Origin: Adiantum capillus-veneris
Taxonomy: Eukaryota; Streptophyta; Polypodiopsida; Polypodiales; Pteridaceae
Direction: 5' to 3'
NCBI GenBank assembly: GCA_014529385.2
Contig: CM043962.1
Span: 43,963,598-44,023,597 of the forward strand
DNA: 60,000 nucleotides
The notes under the pieces were generated by a model, which saw only the letters and a program-made list of their open reading frames with translations, searched no databases and was not told where the DNA came from. Of the stretch, positions 11,247 to 20,506 are shown one piece after another. Within the stretch, counting starts at the first letter, position 1. Every line of letters begins with the position of its first letter. The position numbers and the translations under genes are program-made.

Positions 11247-14059
11247 CCCAATTGGTGAGAAAAAATATAATTCATGGTTGTCCCTACCTTCAACAAGTGG
11301 TGGAGTTCTAGCTTAGACACGTGGTTTCCCATGTTGCAATGGTGCGTTAGCTTGGACACATGGTGGAGCTTTCTTCTATCCCATGTTTCAATAGAGTTAG
11401 CTTGGACAAGTGGTTTCGCATGTCCTAATGGAGCCTAGCTTGGACACATGGTGGAGCTTTCTTCTATTGGATGTTTCAATACACTTAGCTTGGACAAGTG
11501 GCGGAGTTTGGAGCAGAACTCTCCATGTACAACATATCATGGATTTTGCCAATGATTAGAAATAATATTGTAGCACATGAGGGCGCTTGGACAAGGAGTG
11601 AGCCTTAAAAGAAAAAAATTCATGTAAAGTACACCATGATTTTTCAATTGGTGAGAATAAATATTGTTCAAGGTTGTCTGTAGCTTGGACAAGTGGTCCA
11701 TCTTTTCTTCTACCCATGTTTCAAGGGAACCTAGCTTGGACAAGTGGTTTCGCATGTCCTAATAGAGCCTAGCTTGGACACATGGTGAAGCGTGCCTCTA
11801 TCCCTTGTCACTAGAGTTCACTTGGACAAGTGGTGGATCTTGGAACTAAATCCCGCATGTACAACATATCATGGGATTTTTACATTGTGAAAAACAAAAG
11901 TGTAACTTGAAGGCATCTTGGACAGGAGATGGGCCTTGTTAAAAAATTATTCACGTGCAACATATTATCGGTTTTCCAATTGGTAAGAAGCAATATTGTT
12001 TAAGATATAACCTTAAAGGTTGAACATGTCATCCCTAGCTTGGACAAGTGGTGGAGATTTGTTTCTCTCCATGTTTAAAGGGATCCTGAATTGGACAAGT
12101 GGTTTCCCAAGTTCCAATGGAGCCTAGCTTGGACACTTGGTGCAGGTTGCTTGTACCTTATATTTCAATAGAACTAGCTTGGGCAAGTGGTGGAGCTTGG
12201 AACTAAAACCCCCCATGTATAGCATACCATGGATTTTCCAAGTGGTGAGAAATAATATTGTAGCTCGGATAAGTAGTGGGGCTCGTAACAAAATTCTCTA
12301 TGTACAAGCACATCAAGGAATTAGGAAGAGAATGGGGTGTAGGAGGGCCTCTTTAATTGGCAGTTTAAGGGAGTCAAAACTTTAGTATTAAGAAAGCAAT
12401 CAAAGAAAAAAATTTGAATGCAAATAAACAAAACGGCTAGTTTACTTGAATTCAAAATCTTCTTCCAAAATGAAATTTAAAATATAACGGGCAAAACCAT
12501 ATTATGTAACGTATCTACGGAAAGAGCTCAACGTGTAGATTGCAAATCTATAATCTTTGCTTGAATCAAAGACCATACATAGGAGTTATGGGAGACCAAA
12601 AATTATAAAGTTTTCCATCCCCTTTTTTGGGGAGAAAAGTGCATCCATTGACCACTCTTACACCTCTCTTACACACCCACCATTCTTGCACACATTGTTT
12701 TGCATCTATTTGTGAAAATCTTAATCACCTCCATAATATCATGCAAATAAAGAGGCCCTTCTAAACCCCATCCTCTTCCTAATTGGTTTCCCAATTGGTG
12801 AGAAACAATATCATTCATAGCTGTCCCTACCTTCAACATGTGGTGGAGTTCTAGCTTAGACAAGTGGTTTCCCATGTTGCAATGGTGCCTAGCTTGGTCA
12901 AATGGTGGAGCTTTCTTCTATCCATGTTTCAATAGAGTTAGATTGAAAGAGTGGTTTCCCATGTCCTAATGGAGCCTAGCTTGGACACACGGTGGAGCTT
13001 TCTTCTATCCCAAGTTTCAATACAGCTATCTTGGACAAGTGGTGGAGCTTGGAGCAGAACTCTCCATGTACAACATATCATGGGTTTTGCCAATGATGAG
13101 AAACAATATCGTAGCACATGAGGGTGCTTGGACAAGGAGAGAGCCTTAAAACAATTTTTTCATGTAAAATACACCATGATTTTCCAATTGGTGAGAAGAA
13201 ATATTGTTCAAGGTTATCTCTAGCTTGGACAAGTGGTGGATCTTTGCTTCTACCCATGTTTCAAGGGAACCTATCTTGGACAAGTTGTTTCCCATGTCCT
13301 AACAGAGCCTATCTTGGACACATGGTAGAGATTGCTTCTATCCTTTAAATTGTGAAAAACAATAGCGTAGCTTGGAGGCAACTTGGACAAGAGATGGACC
13401 TTGTTAAAAAATTATTCACGTGCAACATATTACCGGTTTTCCAATTGGTAAGAAACAATATTGTTTAAGATATAGCCTTAAAGTTTGAGCATGTCTACCC
13501 CTAGCTTGGACAAGGGGTGAAGCTTTGTTTCTCTCCATGTTTAAAGGGAGCCTACCTTGGACAAGTTACTTTCCATGTACGAATGGAGCCTAGCATGGAC
13601 ACATAGTGGAGCCATCTACTAAAGAAAATAGGCTACACAAATGGTGGATCTTTTAGTATTTTCTCATGCCTAGTTTGTACATGTAGTACACGTTGTTTCT
13701 CTAAGGGTTGAGCAAGTGGTGACCCTTAGGATTTAACCACACATTGTTTATGTAGCCTAGCTTGCACAAGAGGTGAACCTTTGATTACCTCCATGTTTCA
13801 AGGTAGCCTCGATTGGACAAGTGGTTTTCCAAGTTCTAATGGAGCCTACCTTGGACACTTGGTGGAGCTTGCTTCTACCTTATATTTCAATAGAACTATC
13901 TTGGACAACTGGTGGATCTTGGAACTAAAACCCCCAATGTACAGCATACCATGGATTTTCCAAGTGGTGATAAATAATATTGTAGCTTGGAGGTAGCTTG
14001 GACAAGTGGTAGGCCTCGTAACAAAATTCTCCATTTACAAGCACATCAAGGGTTTCCCA
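11247..14059. repeat. higher-order repeat copy 2 (about 2.8 kb)
   Basis: Second tandem copy of the 8460-11246 block. It starts with the same ATTGGTGAGAA..ATAT and TCATGGTTGTCCCTACCTTC sequence. It differs by an extra ~95-bp unit near 11405-11500 and by a deletion of about 75 bp near 13340, relative to 10450-10550 in copy 1. A third copy begins at 14060 and is broken at 14238 by a copia LTR fragment. Confidence 0.85.
12319..12784. mobile_element. TIR element, copy 3 (466 bp)
   Basis: Copy inside higher-order repeat copy 2, offset by 2883 bp from the element at 9436. Ends and flanks are the same. It is non-coding. Confidence 0.75.
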
Positions 14060-14238
14060 ATTGGTGAGAAACAATATCATTCATGGTTGTCCCTACCTTC
14101 AACAAGTGGTGGAGTTCTAGCTTAAACACGTGGTTTCCCATGTTGCAGTGGTGTGTTAGCTTGGACACATGGTGGAGCTTTCTTCTATCCCATGTTTCAA
14201 TAGAGTTAGCTTGGACAAGTGGTTCCCCATGTCCTAAT

Positions 14239-14391
14239 TGTTAAGTATGGAGCCTGATTTACCCTTGTAATTTTCTGTGGTAAAAGCGCACATTTGTAAG
14301 GCCCCCATTATGAGGAGAAGCCATCGTGCGTGAAGGAAAATCACTCACCGGAAACCAAAATTTTCACGGACAAGAATCAGGGGCAACTTTA
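14239..14391 (+). mobile_element. 153-bp fragment of copia-A 5' LTR edge
   Basis: It starts with TGTTAAGTATGGAGCCTGAT exactly as the copia-A LTRs do and follows them almost base for base to GGGGCAACTTTA. Then it switches directly to the interior of the TIR element (AGGGAGTCAAACC). The left flank is the satellite (CCATGTCCTAAT). Only the outer fifth of an LTR is present, so this is not a solo LTR. A shared TTTA at the right junction suggests end joining at microhomology. Confidence 0.85.
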
Positions 14392-14805
14392 AGGGAGTCA
14401 AACCTTTAGTACTAAGAAAGCAATCAAAGAAAACATTTTGAATGCAAACAAACAAAACGGCTAGTTTATTTGAATTGAAAATCTTCTTCCAAAATAAAAT
14501 TTAAAATCTAACGAGCAAAACCATATTATGTAACATATCTACGGAAAGCTCAACGTGTAGATTCCAAATCTATAATCTTCGCTTGAATCAGAGACCATAC
14601 ATAGGAGTTATGGGAGACCAAAAATTATAAAGTTTCCAATCCCCTTTTTTGGGGAGAAAAGTGCATCCTTTGACCACTCTTACACCTCTCTTACACACCC
14701 ACCATTCTTGCACACATGGTGTGCATCTATTTGTGAAAATTTTAATCACCTCCATAATCTCATGCAAATAAAGAGGCCCTTCTAAGCCCCATCCTCTTCC
14801 TAATT
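14392..14805. mobile_element. TIR element, copy 4, left end replaced
   Basis: It matches the TIR element from AGGGAGTCAAACCTTTAGTA through the right inverted repeat (AAAGAGGCCCTTCTAAGCCC ... TTCCTAATT). The left TIR and first ~55 bp are missing, replaced by the copia LTR fragment. The flank after it is the usual GGTTTCCCAATTGGTGAG. Confidence 0.75.
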
Positions 14806-14896
14806 GGTTTCCCAATTGGTGAGAAACAATATCATTCATGGTTGTCCCTACCTTCAACATGTGTTGGAGTTCTAGCTTAGACAAGTTGTTTCCCAT

Positions 14897-15123
14897 TGTT
14901 GGAATTAGGGTTGCAGAGAAACACACACAGCTTGGAGAAGATGAAGGAAGCTCAAGGCACACAATAGAGAGTGTGTTACTTGGTGTACAGTGGAAAGATA
15001 GATAGCCCTAGAGTGATGGGCGTATATACAATGCACGGGGGGAAAAATCTCCTAAAGAGAGAAAAAATGCCTCGGCGGTCCTAGTGTGTTCACACACATC
15101 ACTACCACATGTATATGGCAACA
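14897..15123 (-). repeat. copia-B 3' LTR (227 bp)
   Basis: On the minus strand it begins TGTTGCCATATAC and ends TTCCAACA, giving the usual TG...CA form. It is preceded on that strand by the polypurine tract CCAGGGGGGATT (15124-15135). The left flank is satellite (TTTCCCAT). The partner LTR is not in the window, so no age estimate is possible. Confidence 0.82.
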
Positions 15124-15198
15124 AATCCCCCCTGGAGTGATGCGGTGAATGAGAGCTGGCACATGAGTAAAGGGAAGTGCCATGCCCTGAGGACAGGA

Positions 15199-15626
15199 TC
15201 AATCCACAAAGGGGAGTAAGCCCAAAGCTTTGCGGAAAGCTTCAAGCTTCTCACGAGACAATGCCTTTGTGAAAAGATCTGCAAGGTTGTCTTGTGTTGG
15301 CACATAAGCCAAGCTCATCTCTCCTGCTGAGAGCCTCTCCCTAACATAGTGGTAATGCACCTCAATGTGCTTTCTGCGAGCATGAAAAACTGGGTTCCTC
15401 GCAACTGCCAATGCGCTCTGACTATCAGTTTAGATAGTGTTGGCAGTGTCATGTCCAATACCCAAATCAGCCATAAGGCGTCTGAGCCATACACACTCAA
15501 CCGTAGCTGTGAAGATTGTCCTGTACTCAGCCTCACAACTCGAAGTGGCCACAGTAGGTTCCTTCTTGCTCAACCATGATATACATGAACTGCCAAGCAT
15601 GAAACAAAAACCACTTGTGGACACTC
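15199..15626 (-). pseudogene. copia-B RNase H, C-terminal part
   Basis: The minus-strand translation has STSGFCFMLGSSCISWLSKK, then EAEYR, then (after an in-frame stop near 15433) TDSQSALAVARNPVFHARRK, HIEVHYHYVRE and a C-terminus ending in LGLLPFVD. This is the standard copia RNase H and tail. It is joined to the reverse transcriptase half at 31891 across the nested gypsy element. Broken by the insertion and by the nonsense codon. Confidence 0.88.
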
Positions 15627-15630
15627 GCGT

Positions 15631-17787
15631 TCTCGTGCAGCTCCGCTGCCATGTAGAGAAAAAGAGCAAAGAAATGCAAGCTAAGCTTCTTTGAAGTCTA
15701 CACATTAAGTGAGCAGTGATCAGGGCTTGATAACAGACCAAGCTTAATGATTAATGTATGCCAGATGCGGCTTAGAAGAGCCAACAGATGCCTCAATGAT
15801 GACAAAAATGAGTATGCTTGCAGTGACCACAGATGAGGGATTATGATCTAGAACTATAGTGCTTGAAATGCTCTATCGGCCTGTCTTTACGGCTCGTCAA
15901 TTGGAGCCACGGTGAAGAAGTTATGGCACTTTGAAGTTTAAGTCGATTGCAGATCCGTACCAGATTGGGCAACTGCAGCTGATGTGACATAATTGAAATG
16001 AATGCACGGGCCTGAAGTGCTCAATTTCTGGAGCCCGCCGGTCTTTTCAGATCAGTGATCGGAGTTCCGGTTGCCAAGATATTAGCCTTTAAAGATTCGT
16101 CGGGGGCTGGCTCCGTACTAGTTTGATCCGCTTATTCGGTGTGCCATTTGGGATTTTTTTTACTTTGACCGAGTTTTGGAATGTCATGCAGCAACACTTT
16201 GGTTGATATGTTGTGCCTGACAAGAATATTATTTATTGGAGGTTGCTGATAGCAGGAAATGCCCAACACGGCTATGGCTTAAGCAGATACAAATCAAGCA
16301 TCATTGTTCAAATGCAATCACTTATACTTGCATCTAGCTAGCACGCTTGTGGCACTATTCAAGACCTTTTCAAGGGCATCAAAATTCACGATGATATTGT
16401 TAATCGAGGGCTACTGGAGAAAGCTGTTGTGCTTGGCAATACCTCGATCGGCATGTATGCTAAATGTGGTGCCCAACAAGGGCCAAGGGCCACCCAAATT
16501 AAACCCAAGTGGCCGCCAAATGGATAAGCTTGGTGGTGCCTTGGCCAATATGTATGCCTAATGTGGAGCTTGAAGGCCGGCCGCCCAAGCCAACCAAGGA
16601 GCCCAAAGGCAAGCCTGCCCCATGAAACCCGCCCAATATCGCCCATTAATGGCCGGCCGTCCAATGTAGGCCGCCCACTTGGTAAATCAAAAAGGGGTAA
16701 CCCTATTTCATTAAGGAAAAAGTATGAATCCAAAGAAAAGGTGGCGGCGAACAGCGTGCAGAGGGCGCAGCAGGGAGAGAGTCACTCGCGCGAGCCGGCT
16801 CGGGCCTCAAACGATGTAGGCGAAGAAAGATAAAAATGCTTAAAATCCCCTTGCGCTTCATTTCGGTCCAAGCGGCGGCCGATTTGGCATTGGTCACTGC
16901 CCGGGCCTGCCACGTCATCACAGCGTTTCACACGCCACGTCAATGACGCCGGCACTACTGCAAGGGGAGCAAAGAGCTATTAATAGCGGGAGTTTTTGCA
17001 TGAATGGAAACTTTTGCATGTACATTGGGGGGAAGCTAAGCAAGAGGGTAAGAGGAGGCAAGGGTTTTTCGGAGGGTGCTCTCCATCGAAGCTAAGCAAG
17101 AGGGAAGCTAGTCAAGAGCTCTCTCCCTTGACCTTCAATCGAATCCAAGCCAAAGGGGAGCTCTCTCCCTCAATCCAAACCACGCCAGCGGCGAGCTCTC
17201 TCCCTTGACCTTCAATCGAAACCAAGCCAAGGGGAAGCTCTCTCCCTCAATCCAAACCACGCCAACGGCGAGCTCTCTCTCTATCGACCTTGGCAAGGCT
17301 CAAGCAAAGGCTTTGCAACCAAGGCACCAAGGACACTATTCCTCATCGGCTTAGGCAAGGAGATATCATCAAGGCTTGTAAGCAGTCATAGGAGAAGAAA
17401 TACTTTCGACGTAGACATTGATTGAAGAAAAATCCAACAGATAGAATCGACACAATAGGATTTTCCTCGTCAGCAGGCAAATTAGTCTAATTATCTCTTT
17501 TTGATGGATTGCGGAGCTGTTAACGGCCCGGAGTGATCTGTAATGGGAGTTTAAGCTCCTTAATTATCATTAGCATTATTTAATGGTGTCGTTAACGACA
17601 CTTCTTCTCGATTGCGTATTAGTTTTGGCGGTGTTACCAATTTTCAAGCAAGTTTTGTGCGTCAACAGTATTACCGAGTAATTAATTGTTGATGTATTGT
17701 GCGGTGCGATAATTTTTCACTCAATTTTTCCACAGCCAGCAGCCCGGTGCTGACCTGGCTCAAGTTTCGAACACATATCCCCCGACA
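15631..17787 (+). repeat. gypsy-like element 5' LTR (2157 bp)
   Basis: It pairs with 29700-31885. It starts TCTCGTGCAGCTCC (eroded from TGTCGTGCAG) and ends ..CACATATCCCCCGACA. It contains a PPR-gene fragment (16306-16473), a GC-rich stretch of repeated GGCCGGCCGCCC-type words (16570-16690), and a local tandem repeat at 17090-17290 built from GAGCTCTCTCCCTTGACC and CAATCCAAACCACGCCA. The primer binding site follows two bases after the end. Confidence 0.88.
16306..16473 (+). pseudogene. PPR (pentatricopeptide repeat) gene fragment inside 5' LTR
   Basis: One plus-strand frame reads VQMQSLILAS, a stop, HACGTIQDLFKGIKIHDDIV, then NRGLLEKAVVLGNTSIGMYA and KCGA. This is the L2-S transition of a plant PLS-class PPR protein (..KACG..G..IH..IV..GL..D.VLGN.L..MYAKCGA). 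Such proteins bind organellar RNA. One stop interrupts it. A second piece of the same type (DKLGGALANMYA) follows near 16526-16561. It is not a gene here but a captured fragment. Confidence 0.72.
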
Positions 17788-17810
17788 CCTGGTGAACCCG
17801 ATGTGAAACC
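17788..17810 (+). promoter_or_regulatory. putative primer binding site
   Basis: Two bases after the LTR end the sequence is TGGTGAACCCGATGTGAAAC, which fits the TGG-first form complementary to a tRNA 3' CCA end. The matching tRNA was not identified. It is not the initiator-Met type (TGGTATCAGAGC) used by copia-A and copia-C in this window. Confidence 0.6.
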
Positions 17811-17839
17811 GAGCCGGGGTGGGAAAATTGTTGAAGCAT

Positions 17840-17942
17840 ATGTCTACACCACAAGAAGCAGCCATGCAGCAGATGATGCAGCAGTTTGCAGCATACATGC
17901 AACAGCAACAGGCTGCCCAACAGCGACATAATTTGCAAGAGC
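17840..17942 (+). pseudogene. gypsy-like gag, N-terminal part (split)
   Basis: ATG at 17840 opens a frame starting MSTPQEAAMQQMMQQFAAYM, followed by more glutamine and alanine. It is cut at 17942 by copia-A and continues at 23433 in the same frame, QEQIRKARQNVTEKLQRFEG. Gag forms the particle that carries element RNA. A glutamine-rich start is unusual but plausible for a Gag N-terminus. Confidence 0.7.
17938..17942. repeat. target site duplication AGAGC (left)
   Basis: AGAGC directly before the copia-A 5' LTR is repeated directly after the 3' LTR at 23428-23432. This is the 5-bp duplication expected of a copia integrase. Confidence 0.95.
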
Positions 17943-18687
17943 TGTTAAGTATGGAGCCTGATTTACCCTTGTAATTTTCTGTGGTAAAAGCGCACATTTG
18001 TAAGGCCCCCATTATGAGGAGAAGCCATCGTGCGTGAAAGAAAATCACTCACCGGAAACCAAAATTTTCACGGACAAGAATCAGGGGCAACTTTAGAGGC
18101 CTCGGGGGCGGAGGCCCCTGAGACTTTTTTTTTCGCCGGAATATTATGGCCGGATGGCGGCCGGAAAGTGGTCGGAAAACAACCGGTCGGTTGGCCGGTG
18201 GTCGGAAGTCAATGGCCGGTGGAGGGTGGCCGAATTCAAAAGCAGACTTGTCTTCTCAAGGGCGGCCACACATGGGCGGATTGGAGGGTCCGATTTGGAC
18301 TTATTCGCACAAGGGCGGCTACACATGGCTGTCTCTCATAAAAGAGGGCAGCCCTTTTGGCCTATAAAAGGAGGCCATTTCTACACACATTTCATAGTGT
18401 GAAGTTGATGCAACAAGGTGAGTGTGAGGTGGTGACAGTGAAGCAAGGCGGGAGCTCTATCAAGGGTTTAATCCCTTTGTAAACTACTTCTTCTTTTGAA
18501 GTGATAAAGCCATTGAGTGGCTGCTTTCCCGTGGACGTAGCCCACATTGGGTGAACCACGTATATCGTGTGTACTCTCTCTCTCTCTCTCTCTCTCTCTA
18601 CTCTATAATCTCTTGTGTGTGAAATCTATCTCTCTCCATTAAGTAGTCTACTCAAAAATCTATTTAGCTACGTCTAATTACCTAACA
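17943..18687 (+). repeat. copia-A 5' LTR (745 bp)
   Basis: Bounded by TGTTAAGT and CCTAACA. A TATAAAAG box at 18363-18370 is the likely core promoter. A CT-rich microsatellite lies at 18573-18601. It carries GCCGG-rich sequence at 18150-18230 upstream of the TATA box. Confidence 0.93.
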
Positions 18688-18689
18688 AC

Positions 18690-18701
18690 TGGTATCAGAG
18701 C
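18690..18701 (+). promoter_or_regulatory. primer binding site, initiator-Met tRNA
   Basis: TGGTATCAGAGC begins two bases after the LTR. This is the standard plant copia site complementary to the 3' end of initiator-Met tRNA, which primes minus-strand DNA synthesis. Confidence 0.93.
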
Positions 18702-18760
18702 AAGGTTTGCTCGTAGCTAAATTATCTCAAGGAAAGGATTCCTTGAATTGAGTGGGAGTT

Positions 18761-20506
18761 ATGGCGGAGGAAGGGAAGCTCAAGATTGAGAAGTTCAACG
18801 GCAAAAACTACCAACATTGGAAGATGCAGATTGAAGACTATCTCTACCAGAAGGACCTCTATTTGCCACTAGGTGGTCTTGCGAAGAAGCCCGCAACAAT
18901 GGCAGATGAAGCATGGATTGTCCTTGATCGAAAGGCACTGGGAACAATCCGGTTAAGCTTGGCGTCAATGGTGGCCTTCAATGTTTCGGAGATGAAGACC
19001 ACGGAGGACTTGATGAAGTCACTTGACGACTTCTACGAGAAACCATCGGCATCCAATAAGGTATTTCTTATGAAGCGCTTGTTCAATCTAAAGATGGCAG
19101 AGAATGGTTCAGTTGTAGAACACCTAAATGACTTTAACACAAACATAAGTCAACTTCGATCATTGAAAATCAATTTCGATGACGAAGTGCGAGCTCTCCT
19201 TATACTATCATCTCTACCGGATAGTTGGGACAGCCTTGTGATGGCTGTAAGTAATTCTATCTCTGGCACAAATACTCTTAAGTTTGATGATGTTGTGGGT
19301 GTTCTCCTAAGCGAGGAAATGCGAAGGAGAAGCACAGTAGAATCATCAAGTGCTGCACTATCAGTGGAAACAAGAGGAAGGCCTAAGAAGAGGTTCAAAA
19401 ACCAAAAGGGTCGTGATCGCTCAAGGCGGAGCAAGTCACGCACAAAGTCAGTTCTTGAATGTTGGAACTGCGGCAAGAAGGGCCACGTCAAGAAGGATTG
19501 CTGGTCCAAGAAGAAGAAGGAGGCAGAGTCTCAAAACAACAAGCCAACATCGGAGGCCAATGTGGCAGGTAAAGTAGAGCAAGATGCTCTAATTCTCTCA
19601 TTAGACAATGTGTCTAATTCCTGGATAGTAGATTCCGGGGCTTCATTCCATGTGACACCACACAAGCAACATTTCCAAGACTACACCAAAGGTAATTTTG
19701 GGTATGTATACTTGGGAGATGATGAAGCTTGTGAGATTGTCGGCAAAGGTACAGTTTCTGTCAAAACTGCTAACGGAAATGAATGGAAGCTTAAAGATGT
19801 TAGGCATGTTCGTTCTCTTCGCAAAAATTTGATCTCTACAGGACAATTGGATGATGAAGGTCACAACATTGCATTCGGAAACAAACGGTGGAAGATCTCA
19901 AAGGGATCTTTGGTGGTTTCCAAGGGAGAAAAAGTCGGTACACTTTACTTGTGTATTGTTAGCACGCAACCTTCAGCTTGTGCAGCAACTATAGAAGTTG
20001 ACAGTGCGGTGTGGCACTACCGACTTGGGCATATGAGTGCCAAAGGAATGCAAATCCTTCAAACAAAGAAGCTTCTACCAGGTTTGAAAGAAGTGGACTT
20101 AAAGTTCTGTGAAGATTGTGTTTATGGTAAACAAAAGAGGGTAAAATTTCAAAAATCAGGAAATGAAAGAAAAAATAAAAAACTTGAGTTGGTTCATTCT
20201 GATGTTTGGGGTCCTGCAAGTACACCATCACTTGGTGGCTCATTGTACTATGTAACATTCATAGACGATGCCACTAGAAAAACATGGGTTTATGTCATGA
20301 AGAATAAATCCGATGTATTTTCCATATTTCAAAGGTGGAAAGCCTTTGTGGAGAATGAAACAGGTACCAAGGTTAAATGCCTCAAATCGACACTGGAGGC
20401 GAATATTGCAGCCAAGCTTTTGAAAGCTTTTGTGCTAGCAATGGCATTCGGAGGCAAAGGAAAACCCCAAGGACACCTCAACAAAATGGGATTTCGGAAA
20501 GGATGA
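18761..20506 (+). pseudogene. copia-A gag-protease-integrase (N-terminal half of polyprotein)
   Basis: I start it at ATG 18761 (MAEEGKLKIEKFNGKNYQHW); the in-frame GTG nine bases earlier is not needed. Order, in residues from that ATG: Gag core 10-200, CCHC knuckle CWNCGKKGHVKKDC near 233-246, aspartic protease WIVDSGASFH near 288, integrase zinc region beginning WHYRLGHMS near 418, and first catalytic Asp in HSDVWGP near 480. One base is missing near 20385-20390 compared with the related copy at 45481-45693. This throws the frame off before the second catalytic Asp, so the last ~40 residues are out of frame. Without that loss, the frame would run on into 20377-22641. Confidence 0.93.

Larger units (their letters stand above)
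6110..14896. repeat. satellite-like array A, unit cored by CTTGGACAAGTGGTGGA
   Basis: Nearly the whole stretch is built from degenerate units starting GCTTGGACAAGTGG or GCTTGGACACATGG. By eye there are three unit lengths. The first is about 50 bp (core, GAGCTTTCTTCTATCCCATG, TTTCAATAGAGTTA). The second is about 38 bp (core, TTTCCCATGTCCTAATGGAG). The third is about 95 bp (core, CCCATGTACAACATATCATG, TTTTCCAA..GGTGAGAAA). Short open frames run through the units on both strands but change with every indel. They read as repeat translation, so I call no gene here. Array B after 35 kb is the same family. The array also holds the TIR elements, a copia LTR fragment and a higher-order duplication listed separately. 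Confidence 0.88.

Noticed and set aside
6789-14034. Repeated 60-80-codon frames with LDKWW/SLDTWW or HHLSKL wording, looking like a repetitive protein family
   Set aside because: They arise from translating the satellite unit. Frames change with each indel, exist on both strands, and have no consistent start or stop.
16304-16833. Plus- and minus-strand frames of 85-115 codons in the gypsy LTRs (for example GRPTLDGRPL-rich)
   Set aside because: They are by-products of GC-rich LTR repeats. The only meaningful frame is the PPR fragment, in a different phase.
18030-18402. Overlapping frames of 60-103 codons in the copia-A LTRs
   Set aside because: The same frames recur in both LTRs, have no family features and cover the promoter region. 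Not genes.
18752-18760. GTG start three codons before the copia-A gag ATG
   Set aside because: Non-ATG initiation is not needed. ATG at 18761 is in a suitable place and matches the usual short leader of plant copia elements.
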